This document shows positions 24,201 through 36,057 of a DNA stretch of 64,000 nt, piece by piece (the first letter of the stretch is position 1; every line of letters starts with the position of its first letter). The DNA is from Sclerurus mexicanus. Its lineage: Eukaryota; Chordata; Aves; Passeriformes; Furnariidae. The position numbers and the translations under genes were made by a program. The stretch is from contig VWZF01004958.1 in assembly GCA_013396755.1 (NCBI GenBank), positions 310,290-374,289 on the forward strand, in the 5' to 3' direction. The notes beneath the pieces are model-generated. The model saw only the letters and a list, made by a program, of their open reading frames with translations. It had not been told where the DNA came from and ran no database searches.

Positions 24201-27200
24201 AGGGATTTTAAAGATGTCGAAGCTGCCTTAAACGCCATGAAAAACGTCGCTCGGCTCATCAACGAGAGGAAGCGGCGGCTGGAGAACATCGACAAGATCG
24301 CTCAGTGGCAGAGTTCCATAGAGGACTGGGAGGTAAGAGACTCCCCCTCCCCATGGTGACCCTCTTGTGCCCCTCCAACAGCTCCTGCCTACAGGAACAT
24401 CTTAGTCTCCAGCCCCTACCTCAGTTCTCTGGCCCTCCTCATGGTTTTTGATTTTTTTATTTAAACAGGTGTGATCTCTTAGTACAACTGAACAGGTCTA
24501 GCACATAACCCACCTAGACCAGCTGCCTGGGCAAGTTCTCTGGGATTTTTGCTTTTTCTTTGCAGAATGGAATTAGCATATAGGTGAAATCCTATTATTT
24601 TTCTCCTGTCTTTCATTTTATCTTGAGTGCTTTCAAACTCTCAAGATGAGAACTGTCCCTTAATGCTCAATAAGCCAGGTTATTGTTGCAGAAAGGCAAG
24701 CTCTGATATAATGACAGAGGAAGCCAAGGTTCCCTGTAGATTAACTAAAAAACTCACAAAATAAAAGGAAAACATTAATTTTCTAAATTTGATACTCAAT
24801 AAAACCACATTGGCCAAGGATGTCAGGCTGAATTCTCTGCTTACTGCCCTCCTTTATGTGTGGAATGGAGCAGCTTCCCTGAGCAAACTTCCTGGAAAAG
24901 GAGATTTTTTTCATTTAACACGCTATTGTTCTTATCAAATTCAGTTCTCATCCTCTGGGTGCCAAGGGCATGGTGTCTCCTGATGTGACAAGGACTTTGC
25001 TCCAGCACAGAGACTCCCTGTCATTCCCAAAGCCTTTTGTCAGCAGGAATTCAGGTCCCTCAGCCAAGCTGAGGTTCTCCTATGAGACTACAGGCTTATT
25101 TCTTGCCCCGTGTTTTCAGATGGCTGAGACCAACCTGTTCTTTGTGCTGTTCCCAGGGTGAAGATGTCCTGGTCAGAAGCTCAGAACTCATCTATTCTGG
25201 GGAATTAGCCAAAATCTCCCACCCTCAAGCCAAGAGCCAACAGAGGATGTTCTTCCTCTTCGATCACCAGCTCGTCTGCTGCAAGAAGGTAAGGCCCCAG
25301 CCAGGCACCAGTGCTGGCTCCCACAGTGCTGAGAGGGTTAGTGCAGAGGGTACTTGATACAACTCAAGTACAAGCATTTTCAGAACACATTTTCTTTTAA
25401 ATACCTTATTTTTCAACTGTGCTGTCACTTGAGGTTAGTATCAGAGTCAGAAGGTACCTGCAGCTTTGATGAAGAGCTGTGTGCCCCGGCAGTCAGTAAG
25501 ACCATATTATGATCCCATGTAAGTCTGTAAGTACAGCCTGTGCTATTTTTCATAACTTAAGTAATAAATGTTCCTTCTTGGAGCCCATGAAAGGTATCTT
25601 CCTCTGGAATTTCAAAACTGAATGTGCCAATTATTTTTTGCACATTCCACAGCATGCAGGGAGCTCCAGGTAACTTAGGCATGGAAATCACTGTTCTCAG
25701 TTACTTTTCATTGTAACACAAAAAAACAAAAGCTAATTAGGATTTTTTTTGTGTGTGTGCTTTCTAATTGGACCTGGAGGATTCAAACAGTGTTTTCTGA
25801 CAGAGGACAGAAAAGAGAGATTTGGGATAATGTGTAATACCCAAGCTTACTTCATTCACATCTTCAGGGCAGCTGATAACCCCTCAAGAGCAGATGCCAG
25901 CCTGTCCTGACCACAGGCCCTCACTGCCACCAGTGCCCACAGCAGCTCAGCAATTCCACAGATTCAAATCCACTACTTGGGGTTTTTTTAATGGACTTTA
26001 ATTACTACCACGAAGATTAAATACTCCCATCACATCAAAGAAAATGAATGTTTAGGGCAGAAAACACACATCTGTTGTGATCTCTCTTACAGGACCTTCT
26101 CCGCCGGGACATCTTGTATTATAAGAGTCGGATCAACATGGATGATATGGAAATACTGGATGTAGAAGATGGGAAGGACAAGGACTTCAATACCAGTGTG
26201 AAAAATGCATTTAAGCTGCATTGCCGAGACACTGAGGAAGTCCACTTATTCTGTGCAAAAAAGCCTGAGCAGAAACAGCGCTGGCTGAAGGCATTTGAGA
26301 ATGAAAGGAGGCAGGTGCAGCTGGACCAGGAGACAGGTATGGAAACAGTGATGCTGGGACACAGTGGGCTGGGTTTCTGTTTTTCTCCTTTTTTTTTTTA
26401 CCCACCAGCTAATACCTGGGAGGGAAAGGGCAGGGAAGCCAGTCCACGCTGCAGTCCAGCTCTGGGCTGCTGAACTGCATGTTCTTAATGAATGTGTGCA
26501 ATTAAAATACTGCAAACCACCAGGAGCCAACACTGCAGTGCATCCTCAGGAAGGCTGATGTGTCTTTAATGAGTTCAGGCAGGGCTGAGAAAATAGTCAA
26601 TTCCTTACACACAGCTTCCAGTATTCTGCAGTACAGTGTGATACCCAGCTTGGAGGTATCTGCACAGACCAGGTTCAGTCAAGGGTTCTCGCTGTGCAAG
26701 AGTTTGCATTGTTTTGTCCAAATCCTGCTTAATTCACACCAGTGTGATCTAGTAAGGTTTCAGCCTCAACTGGTCTGGACTGGCTTCTTCACCCAGCAAA
26801 GTGTGGGGTGAAGGGCAGGCAGCAAACCTTGCATGAGAGCTGGGGAAAGCTGTGCAGTGCAGGCTTGGGGGAGAGGGCTGTGCCCCTGCCAGCCTTGGCA
26901 GTAACTGTGCCCTCTCACCTCAGGCTTTTGCCGCCCCCCCTGCTTTCCTCACTGTCTTCCCCTGAGATACCAAATGAGGACCTGCTGCTGACAAACTGTT
27001 TATCTTCCAGGTTTTTCAATCACTGAGGTGCAGAAAAAGCAGGCCATGCTGAATGCCAGCAAGCAGCACCATGCTGGGAAACCCAAGGGTGAGTCACATC
27101 CGAGCACAGGAATGCTCTGAGAGTGGGGGCTGGCTCAGTATTTACTACATGGGAAGAGTTTCAATGAAGTGGCATTAACAAGCTCTAGAGAGGCCAGATG

Positions 27201-27892
27201 GTGAGCTCTGATGTGACAATCTGCACTACAGTTCCTGGTAGATTCAGATGGCTAGAGTCAGGAAACTGTTCCTAACTCCAGGAGAGCTGCTTTGCACATA
27301 ATTGCTGAGCTCTGTGCCAGAAACCATGAGCCTTGATCAGTGCACAGCCTGGCCGTGGGACACAGGCTCTCCCAGCAGTATGGCAAAAAGCAAGCCTTGC
27401 AGCAACCCCATGATGCACAGAGGGTCACACAGGTGACTGCAGCAGGAACGTCCTGCCTGGGGAGGGTGGCCTGAAACCTGCAGTTTGGGCAGAAGCCAGA
27501 GCTGGAACTTTTCAGCCCTGCTGTCATGTTGGCACAACACCTGGCAGTTATATGGCACATTTCTGGAACTTCCACAGCATCAGCTCTAACCCTAAAACAC
27601 AGTGCTGAAAGTAAGGATTCAGTAAAGGAAGGGTAACACTAAGACAGGGCCCTGCAGCTTTAACGGGGAGTGCAGTGGGGGAGTGAAGGGAGCTGTGCTC
27701 AACTAACATGCTTTCCCTCTCCTCCTTGTCCTAGCTGTCACCAGGCCCTACTATGACTTCCTGATGCGGCAGAAGCATCCCACCCTGCCCACCACGCTCC
27801 CTCAGCAGCAGGTCTTCATGCTGGCAGAGCCCAAGCGCAAGCCCTCGAACTTCTGGCAGAACATCAGCAGGCTGACACCCTTCCGGAAATAA
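18043..27892 (+). CDS. ARHGEF4: ARHGEF4 (ASEF) Rho guanine nucleotide exchange factor, 3' nine coding exons
   Basis: Nine exons splice into 505 codons plus TAA, every junction with GT-AG and matching phase. The fragment holds an SH3 domain (about residues 1-60), an acidic linker (61-96), the DH catalytic domain (about 97-285), a PH domain (about 320-428) and the C-terminal tail (429-505). ASEF loads GTP onto Rac1 and Cdc42 at the membrane; its SH3 domain holds the DH domain inactive until APC binds, which promotes cell migration. The paralogues ARHGEF9 and SPATA13 are close, but the sequences GFKAGDVIEVMDATN, NNHPNACMELSRLTK and KQAMLNASKQ, as well as the neighbour FAM168B, favour ARHGEF4. 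The APC-binding N-terminal exons were not found, so the gene probably starts left of the window or uses a diverged exon. Introns run from about 0.4 to 2.6 kb, compact as in birds. Confidence 0.95.
19227..19250. repeat. Perfect 9-bp inverted repeat, 6-base loop
   Basis: GGTCACTTG and CAAGTGACC are exact reverse complements separated by six bases within the ARHGEF4 intron. They could form a short hairpin in RNA or be a palindromic binding site. No function is known to me. Confidence 0.5.
20150..20290. promoter_or_regulatory. CpG-rich intronic patch, possible internal promoter or enhancer
   Basis: A sudden cluster of CpG and GC-rich motifs (ccccgcgggg, gcgggcggccgc) stands out from the surrounding intron. 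It lies about 500 bases before the first DH exon. An alternative start here could give a transcript lacking the SH3 domain, but I see no clear start codon or first exon with a donor, so this is conjecture. Confidence 0.25.
20773..20955 (+). CDS. ARHGEF4: ARHGEF4 exon, linker and start of DH domain
   Basis: This exon has 61 codons, phase 0 at both ends, with acceptor ctctcatag and donor gtaatg. An acidic, variable linker is followed by MRTNVINEIISTERDYIKHL, the first conserved helix (CR1) of the Dbl homology domain, whose Glu contacts the switch regions of Rho GTPases in known structures. Confidence 0.95.
21927..22106 (+). CDS. ARHGEF4: ARHGEF4 exon, DH domain
   Basis: This exon has 60 codons, phase 0 at both ends. 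It encodes GYIKQCRKRADMF and IFGNIEDIYRCQKKF, the second conserved region of the DH fold, ending at CFLEY. The preceding 970-base intron holds no other exon. Confidence 0.95.
22672..22904 (+). CDS. ARHGEF4: ARHGEF4 exon, DH domain core
   Basis: This 233-base exon is entered in phase 0 and ends with two bases of an Arg codon. It encodes EFQIYSEYCNNHPNACMEL and the third DH conserved region, [20 protein letters not shown], the most diagnostic helix of Dbl-family exchange factors. It is markedly GC-rich at third positions. Confidence 0.96.
22905..24202 (+). other. ARHGEF4: ARHGEF4 intron (1.3 kb)
   Basis: Donor gtgagt and acceptor catccctag. No exon, repeat or RNA gene is recognised inside. Confidence 0.85.
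24203..24332 (+). CDS. ARHGEF4: ARHGEF4 exon, end of DH domain
   Basis: This 130-base exon completes the split Arg codon and then encodes 43 residues. They include AMKNVARLINERKRRLEN, the last long DH helix, and IDKIAQWQSSIEDWE, the bridge into the PH domain. Confidence 0.95.
24333..25156 (+). other. ARHGEF4: ARHGEF4 intron (0.8 kb)
   Basis: AT-rich sequence between donor gtaaga and acceptor tgttcccag. Nothing else is recognised. Confidence 0.85.
25157..25288 (+). CDS. ARHGEF4: ARHGEF4 exon, start of PH domain
   Basis: This exon has 44 codons, phase 0 at both ends. It encodes GEDVLVRSSELIYSGELAKI and QQRMFFLFDHQLVCCKK, the first strands of the pleckstrin homology domain that follows every Dbl-family DH domain. 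Confidence 0.95.
26093..26336 (+). CDS. ARHGEF4: ARHGEF4 exon, PH domain
   Basis: This 244-base exon is entered in phase 0 and ends one base into a Gly codon. It encodes DLLRRDILYYKSRINMDDME, the middle strands, and the closing PH helix with KPEQKQRWLKAFENERRQV, whose tryptophan is the hallmark PH residue. Confidence 0.95.
26337..27010 (+). other. ARHGEF4: ARHGEF4 intron (0.7 kb)
   Basis: Donor gtatgg, acceptor tatcttccag. It includes a T-run at 26389-26399 and a C-rich run at 26933-26941. Confidence 0.85.
27011..27088 (+). CDS. ARHGEF4: ARHGEF4 exon, C-terminal region
   Basis: This 78-base exon encodes FSITEVQKKQAMLNASKQHH. The ITE-Q-KQAMLNASKQ pattern is characteristic of ASEF and separates it from ASEF2 and collybistin. 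Confidence 0.93.
27735..27892 (+). CDS. ARHGEF4: ARHGEF4 terminal coding exon
   Basis: This exon encodes the last 51 residues, then TAA at 27890-27892. The end FWQNISRLTPFRK is the conserved tail of the ASEF/collybistin family (SRLTPF-K). The acceptor is gtcctag. Confidence 0.95.
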
Positions 27893-28800
27893 GGGCAGCC
27901 CCGCATTTGTGCCTGAACCCCTTCTGAGAAAGCACTTTATCCGTCAGTCCTGGGAGGTGGAGCCCAAGTTCTTCCAATCCTTTGTTTACAGAGGATGGCA
28001 CATGTGCTCCTGCCTTCCCTATTTATTTTGCAGCCCGACTGACCACCCTGGCTCCGAGGTGAGACACTGTGTGTGCGTTTGTGGCAGTGCCATGGAGCCA
28101 GCCTTGCACAGCGCCCACGAGGCAAAGCTCCACAAGGAGCTCACAGGAGGGAGCCTGACACACTTCATCCGAAGAGGTTCTGCTTGTCAGCTGTACTTGG
28201 ACTTCTTCCTTCCCACTGTGCCCACCACTGCTGTCTGGCAGCTGTCAGAGGGGATGGCAGCTGACAGACCCACTGCCGTGCTCAGAACAACAGTTCAGAG
28301 TCACTGACGTGACACTGTCCGTGGAGGGAGAAACCCTTCTGCTCTGCCCACCCTGCCCCACGTTTCTCAGAGACATGATCCTCCCCGACATGCCCAACTA
28401 ACTCAGCCTCTGCAGGCCCTCAGACAGACACAGTGAGTACTGCACTGTGACCTCTCCTCTCCTCTAGTCCAACACCACTGGTGAACAGTCTCGTACATTA
28501 AACTGTGCCAACCTGCAGCATGAGTCAAGTTCAAGAATCTCTCTAGTGGGTTTGAGTTACATAAGTTAGAGAAAAATGTGCCTAATTAATACTGTACTCA
28601 ATTCCTTAGATTCTCGTCTCTCCATCATTCTGCCATATTTCCTGGCCAATGAAAATGCTCATCGTTTGTAATGTGTTTATTTATGGTAAAAATCAGAACT
28701 GTGTATTTTGTAAGTCTGTAATTGTTCTTGTCAGATGTTGTTAACTTGATGCCTGTTTTGTCTGTTTAATTTTTCTTTTTTTTAAAAAAAAGGTCAATAT
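27893..28800 (+). other. ARHGEF4: ARHGEF4 3' UTR, end uncertain
   Basis: Sequence after the stop lacks coding potential. An ATTAAA at 28497-28502, with a GT-rich element about 45 bases later, is one candidate poly(A) site. The AT-rich stretch at 28660-28800 looks like a distal 3' UTR end, but it has no AATAAA. Transcript data would settle the end. Confidence 0.4.
28497..28502 (+). promoter_or_regulatory. ARHGEF4: Candidate poly(A) signal ATTAAA of ARHGEF4
   Basis: The commonest variant hexamer lies about 600 bases after the stop codon, with gtgggtttgag downstream. It is weaker than a canonical signal. Confidence 0.3.
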
Positions 28801-31800
28801 TTGCAAACCCGGCTCCCAGAAGTCAGAGTCTGCTGTTCAACTCTGAAAGGCGATTATTATGCAAACTCCCACAGACCCTTAAATTCAAGGTGTGTTACTG
28901 ACAGTTTTAAAAAAATGGAAATCCACTTTAAAAAGGCCTAAATTTGGCATAAGGAGCCTCATTTAAGTACCCAAGTTTTGAACTGTGGCCAAAACTAATT
29001 AATTTAAACCTCGGTTAGCAAAAGAAAAGATTTGCCTTACCATAGCGAGAGTTTGAAGCCATACTGACTGAATTCCTTAGCTTAGGAGACATCCCGTGAC
29101 AGTGGAAGGAAGACACTGCTCCTTCCAACCCAACACCAGTGTGAGTGAGCACTAACTGTCTGCAGAGCTCAGAAATCCAGTGTTTGTTGATGCTGTAGCT
29201 GACCAAAGTCTGGTCATCCAGGGATACCTGAATTCAGTAGCATGTACAAAGTCCTTCTTGCACTATATCTTCCCCCCAGAGCAGGGGCAACATTTAATTT
29301 CATAAAGAAACTTGCAAAAGTGACTCCCAGCCTGTGTTTGTCTCCAACACGTCTGTGTGAACTGTTTCTCTTCCAAGTCACGGCAGAGACGGTGCTCTTG
29401 CAGCTCCAGAGCCACATCAGGTCACCCTCAGAGCAGCCACCCCAGGGACAGAGATGGGACGGGGGTGGGCACTGGGCACACTCTGCACTGGAGAGGACAC
29501 AAGTCAACAAACAGAAAAAAACACTCCAAGAAGCCACTGGGACCAGGCAGCTACATCACTATCAGCATAATGTACTTTGCAACACAGACACAAGTGAAAC
29601 ACCCACCAGAGACACAGAGACCCCAACAGACACACCCTGAGAGGCACTCAGAGGACAGACAGGACAGAGACACTGACATGCAGACATGCACACACACACA
29701 GGTATGTCAGACAGTTGCAGCCAGCACCCCTCAGTAACACATGGCAATTGTCACATTTGTGTTTATCCTAAGTGTCTGCACCCTCCTTTCCTTATCCATG
29801 GTGTGTTGTTTTGATTGGCCAGGAAGAAAATCTGTTGGCACCGAAATGATCAGTTTTCTGAGCTTATCATGAACTTTGCAGTAAGTTGGGAGAGGACACT
29901 TCCCCCCACAACACATGCACGCACTCTCTAAGCATGACCAGCTCTGAAGATGCATCAGGTTTCTCATGATCTTGTCCAGCTGCCATCTGAGTGTGCTCAA
30001 GGGTGGGGATGCCCCAAAACTTCTCTGCATCCCTGAACAAAACCTCCCTGTTCCCATCATGAAAGAAGTGCTGACATGTACTCAAAAGTGCCCCTTGCTG
30101 CAACATCTGAACTGGTTTTTAGCCTCTGTGTTGCTCAATACACTCAGCTTTACAGCGACATTGAAGTCACTCCATTAGAAAACCTCACCTCTTCTCCTGG
30201 GGGAAAGGAGGTGACAGTGGCACAGGACCCTGAAGTGCAGCAACAATGCCCCTGCCCTCCCCCTGCTGAAACACACACAAGGATTGGCTACTGTTGATTA
30301 CCTGGGTAGCAATACTCTGAACAGTAGATACGCACAGAGTGGTTTAAATTATCACTTACCAGCTCTTCCAGAACTGATTTCACAGCTGACCAGTGCGCAC
30401 AAATGATTCCTAGAGACACCTTTTACAGAAATCTTTTTAAGTGCCAAACCAGACACCTCTGGCCAGACAGCATCGATGACCAGTTAAACATTTCTGGTAG
30501 AGAAATACATTCTCCACTCAACTATCAGTACTCTTCCCAAAAACTGTTCTCATCTGGGATTCTAGTCCTGCGTGCTGTGTTTGGAGCTAGGACTGATCCC
30601 TTCTGCAAGACTGAGATCGGGCACAGAAGCTGATGACACTGGAAGCAGTGGACTTAAAGCACCGACACTGATCAACAGGTAAGGCCCAAACCCGCTGTGC
30701 TCAACACGCCCACTCCACAGCCCACTCTGAAGAGGATTCCATCACACACCACCACCCTTCGTTTTCTCCCCAGCACTACTTCCCCAGTCTCTAACCACAA
30801 CCCACAGTGCTTCCTGAACAAACTGTGTAGCACACCATGTGCAACCTCCATTGGTTTTAAGTGATTAGACACTCCAAAAAGTCATCCCCCAAGTTTCTAA
30901 CTAAATGGCAAACTGTACTTGTATGTGTGAGACAGTGGTAACAGATTAAGCAACCTCCAATTTCCTGCTCTTCACCCTGACAACTGGATTTCCAATGGAG
31001 TTACATTGCTCTGCCAATGAGTAGAATCAGGGAGAACATGTGGGTAGGCCAGGAAATGGGTGCACAGTGTGCAGGTTCCCAAGGGCATCAGCTAAACTCA
31101 TGGGGTTTCTGGCATATGAACAACACAAGTACAGCCTCTGAAAAGCTCTGAGCAAAATGGACAACACAATCTTACCGGATCCACGAGAAGAGCCAATCTG
31201 AAACATGACAAAGCAGAGCTGCCAGATACCAGCACTCACTCCTCTGGAGAAAAACCTTCTACATGGGCCAGAAGTGCAGATTTTCACGCAAAACAAACCA
31301 AAGCTCCTGAGTCTGAACAGCAGCAATCCTTCTGGATTTCAGGGTAGAACCATCCTAACTATTCAGAAAAACTGTTCTGCACTGAGTTACATAAAGTGGA
31401 CAAGATTTGGTTCAGGGGTGGTTTGGGTTTTATAAGGCTGTTGGCTCTATCTGTTCCACTCCTTCTGTAGCTATCCATTTAGGAAGCTTCTTGTGCAAAC
31501 AGCCAGGATTCTTAAGGAGCTGAATCTGTCTAGTTTTCACTTGGGTCAAGTAAGACACAGAGTTATGTAAAGCATATGAACCAATCACAAGAATGATTTG
31601 CTGAAACTACCAGTACAGTGATGCAGTGGCTCCTAAATAATGCAGTTTCTGCTCCAACAAAAAAACCAGAACACCAAAACAACAACCAAACAAAAAATAT
31701 CTCTTTTGGACTATTAGTTTGGAATAACTGATTCAAACAAAGTGGATGTATACACTGTTCCAAGTTCTGATAGCATCCAAACCAGAACAAACTGTCTTTG

Positions 31801-34800
31801 TACTAACTCAATGTAACAACTAAATCAATTGTCATGGAGAGAAGAGCTCCCCCAGAGCAGCCTCTTTTCTGCTTTGTCCATTACCTGAAGAACTGTGGGC
31901 TGTTGGGTGGTGGGGAGCCCTGTTTGTGTCCAGCCCAGTCCACTGTGTGCACTGCAGGTGATTCCCACCATGCAGGACACTGCTCCACAAAGCCAGCACA
32001 GCAGCCTGGCACCCAGGAACCAGTGATGCACCAACCACCTGCACCTGGGTGTGCCAACAGCTTCCCAAGAACACCAGAAGGCCAGGCCTCCCCATCACCA
32101 ACAGATGATGGGACAACAGAATCGGAGGCACTTGCCACTGACAGGCATTCCAAGAGAATCTCAGCTTCAGACTGAAAATGCTACATTTCTCGGGATGCCA
32201 GAAATTAGTCTGTTTTTTAAAAAAAAAGTCCTTTCACCTTTTGCAATACATGTCAGAATATCAGGCTGTGCCCCTCCAGCTACACTGTAGTGGAAGCACA
32301 CCTTCATGCAAGAGTAGCAGTGAGGAAATCAGTGCCAAGATCGCTATGTAAGTATCAGTGTTGTGAACAAGTACTGTCCCACTCAGCACCCAGACTGCTG
32401 GAGAACTGTCAGCACCTGTGTGGGACAGCACCCAGTAGGTGCTGAGTTCTTATTTTACTGGTTTTACTTCAGCTGTTTTAATGCTCCTGTCAGGTTTCAC
32501 CACGTACCTGCTAAGGAGGGTTGTGGCATTGCAATGCCCATTTGGACAGTGAATACGGTAGTACAGTAATTCCCACAGCTTTCAGTAGGGAACTATTCAC
32601 ACCTCATTCAGCTGCTAGAGCCTCAGCCTGTACCTGCTGCTACTCACATTTTCTACCAAAGTCAGCAGGACTTGCCACTGCTCCTGACATCAGTACCATC
32701 CCAAGTCTCAGCTATAATGTCCTGGTCCAGCCTACCTGCAGAAACTCCTTGCCACAGAGCTCCCAGTCGAAGCAAAGCTGTACGATCAGGTCTTCAGGCA
32801 AGTTACGAGTTAAAGAGCTTTGATAATGCAGAGAAGTTAACTGAAAAAACCCAAAACCCTGAAGTGTTTTCAGGTGATTTTAACCCACTGAAGGCACAGT
32901 GGTGTTCTTGTAGGTTGACTGATTCCCTGCCTTGCACTATCTCCCAAGCTGCAGAGACAATTCAGCTCGTTTCAGAGTGAAGCCAGTGCAGTGTGACATG
33001 GCACAAGACTCCTGCACTTCCCTCAGTGCTACACAGGGTGGGGGATTGCACACTCCACAACAGCAGCAACCTGGGTTCACTTGCCTTTACACTCACAGCC
33101 ACACAACTCCAGGCTCAGAAGCCAAAGGGTGCTCCTTTCCAGCCACGCAGCAATCTCAGCTTGCCCTGCCTTGGGATTAACACCTCACACCACACTTCAT
33201 TTCTTCCCTTGTCTCTCACACGTTGTTCTTAACAAGCTCCATTACTAAAATCCCATGGCTTTGGCGGTGCTGGCAGTTTTAGGAAAAACGCAGGCTGCTT
33301 GTTCTTTCTGCTTAACACTCCTGTCATCTTCCTCCCCACAACTACACCCTCCTCTCTGCACGTACCGAGCTCCTCTTTTGCACAACTTTGCTACCAAAGC
33401 AGCCCCCCGTTTCACAGCCTGTGCAAATGCAAATACCTGTGATACCTACCCAGACCTGTGTACCTTTGTGTGACTGCTTACATATACAGTTGTGAGATGG
33501 GAAATAAACAAGCTACCAGCTTCAGTCTTGTCTAATTCTGTAAACCTTCCCCAAAACATTACTGAGCATACAGCACCAGCCTTTCTATCTGCCATAATCA
33601 CGTGTAACAGCACTCTGCTTAGAAGTTCCTGCTATCTTTCCACACCTGTTTCTTCCCCTTTTCTCGCAAGCAGAAGCCTGCCCACCCATTCCCTGGGCTG
33701 CATGGTCATTTGTGGCTTTTTGTCTTTAACCTCCAGCAACCTGAAACAACATAGTTGCTATCTAAATCACACTGTGAAGAAAAACCTTACCCCCAGCTAC
33801 AGACACGTGGGCATTCATGCACTGGAACAGTGGACTGCATTATAGCTCAGCTGGGAAGTTCACATGATTACAATTCTGACAAGGCTGGCAAAAGCAAAAC
33901 TGAGGGAAGGTGTGTTCCTCTCCCTCTTTCTGAAGCATCAATTTGTCCATGTATTTTACTCTTCTTGCCCAGAAAAGAAAAAGCTATTGTAAAACACTAC
34001 AAAGTAGATTAACATAGTCCAAAACTGAAGGTCCAGCTGCAGTAACTGAAGCTGACAGCTGAGCTGTTCAGTGCCAAACTTTCTCTATCAAGTTTGTATT
34101 GGAAGTACCTTTAAGTCCACCAGCAAGGACTATAGTTATGAGTTCCTTGTACCACAAGGCCCACCAGCCTTCCCTCTATGTCTGCCATTCCCTCTGGAAC
34201 ACACAACGTGACTTCCTGTAGCTACTAAAGACTTCTTGCTGCTGTAAAATTTTTTAATGTTTATTTTAAAGTAGTCACACAACCCCCATTCTATTCTGGA
34301 TGAATAAGACAGAATAGCTAATAGCCTGATGGATACTGAAATAAAATCCAGGAGAGCATTTAGCCTCCCACACACAAGTCAGACCTTTTATCTATCTAAT
34401 GCAGCAACACCTTCTATTCCAACATCTTCTGTGACTGACATTTCCTACAAAGAAAAATTCCCAGCTAAATAAAAACCAGTGCATCACTCATGATTCCAGG
34501 GGAGCTCACCAACAAAACTATTTCTGTTACCTTTTTTACAATGAGACATGGAGTTTGGAATCTAAAGCAAGACATTACAAACAGCAAACTTTGGTTTTGC
34601 CCATAATTAGTTACAGAAAAACTTGAAGTCAAATCATCTTGCCTTATTTCTGACAATCACTGAGTGGATGCTTTCTTGGAAGAGGCTCTGGCTGTTCTCA
34701 CGTGTTCAAGGCTGCCCTTGAAATGAGAAAATACAAATTCTTATCAATATATCTAACCTTCACAGCCAGTAACTAACTCTACTTGTCAGCGAGTGAGTGG

Positions 34801-36030
34801 GACAGTAATATGCATTACACTGCCACTGCATGATGAATGTGGCAAGAGGGGAAAAAAATTCAAACCATTACTGACCAACCATTTTGGTAGTTCCATGGAC
34901 ACATTTAAAACAACCACGAAAGAAACCCCATACAGAGACTTAAGAGTTCAGTACCACATTCTCACAAGTGTTGAATACAGCACACAGTCATGTTTCACAG
35001 CATGAGAACAGCTACACCAGAATCCCTCCAGCCCAAGAATGATCAGCACCATTCTGAAAACAGTATTTCCCTTTACAGCATCCCAGAATTACGGATTTTC
35101 ACCAGCTCCAGTGCTCTGCAAAAAAGACCCCCAAACCCATCACCATGTAACAAGAAAGCAATCTCAGCACAACTGACCAGGAGTTAAGCTTGAGGGAAAG
35201 CACATTGAAAAAAAAAACTTGTCCACAGGATCCCTCTGCTTGGCTACAGTTTTAGCAGCTCAGCTACTCCACTGACTGACTAAACCACATGTAGCAATAT
35301 CTCAACAACCACAGGCTATTCCTGCACAGCAGTGCAGTCACGTTGCACCTTCCTTTTCCACGTGTTGCTTTTCACAGGAACGTTACCAGGTAAGTTACTG
35401 TTATTTCTGGAGACCTACAATAAATGAAAATAGCCAGTTAGTTCAAGCAGCGTAGTTCTGTTCCCCCGAAATACACATAATTCCATTTTAACATTAGTGC
35501 TTTACAACCGCCCACACAGTAAAGAAATAGGATAATTACCCACAGCTCACACCTACTCAATTCTTTTCCTTCTGGGGAACACTCAAGACACTGATTTGTA
35601 ACAGCCTTCTGCTCAGGGCCTGTCACCTCTTCAATCAAACAGCACGGATTTGGTATCAAGCAAACACTGAAGTATTGTCAAATTTTACATCTGTTCCACT
35701 TCCTTTGTTTTAAGCTGTAAAATAAAGTAAGAAAACCCTCAAACCCCAGTAAAAGCCTCAAAAGGGAACAAGGCAGGGCTGCAGGTCTTTACCATACTCT
35801 CAGATGGGGCAGCTTATTCCCCATCAGGGAGCCTCTTCCACTGTGTTTTGCTGCCATTAAGAAACCTTACTGAGAAAAGTCACTTAACCCATGTCAGTGC
35901 TTGGCTTTGCTTCAATTAATCACCAGATTTCATCAGCTTAAAGAGTTTAAACATATCACCCTGCTCTCCAGAAAAGATTTTCTTGCTGGGAGGATGTCAT
36001 CAAGGACAGTAGGAAAAAAGAAGGAACCAC
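28800..36030. other. Gap between the convergent ARHGEF4 and FAM168B 3' ends
   Basis: About 7 kb carries only short, unrecognised open frames. It holds a CA- and GACA-rich simple repeat at about 29575-29702 and otherwise unique sequence. Part of it may belong to unannotated longer 3' UTRs of either gene. Confidence 0.5.
29575..29702. repeat. Imperfect GACA/CA simple repeat
   Basis: The stretch is dominated by acaga, gacac and caca units, ending in a pure CA run near 29690-29700. It is a typical decayed microsatellite. Confidence 0.6.
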
Positions 36031-36051
36031 AATAAGCAACACAAGTCAATC

Positions 36052-36057
36052 TTTATT
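36052..36057 (-). promoter_or_regulatory. FAM168B: Distal poly(A) signal AATAAA of FAM168B
   Basis: On the minus strand AATAAA is followed within 10-35 bases by a GT-rich block (gacttgtgttgc, attgtgg), the expected downstream element. This places cleavage near 36030-36040. Confidence 0.55.

Noticed and set aside
18043..27892. Assignment to SPATA13 (ASEF2) or ARHGEF9 (collybistin)
   Set aside because: The domain order is shared, but the exon peptides (for example SSELIYSGEL, KQAMLNASKQ) and the FAM168B neighbour fit ARHGEF4 better.
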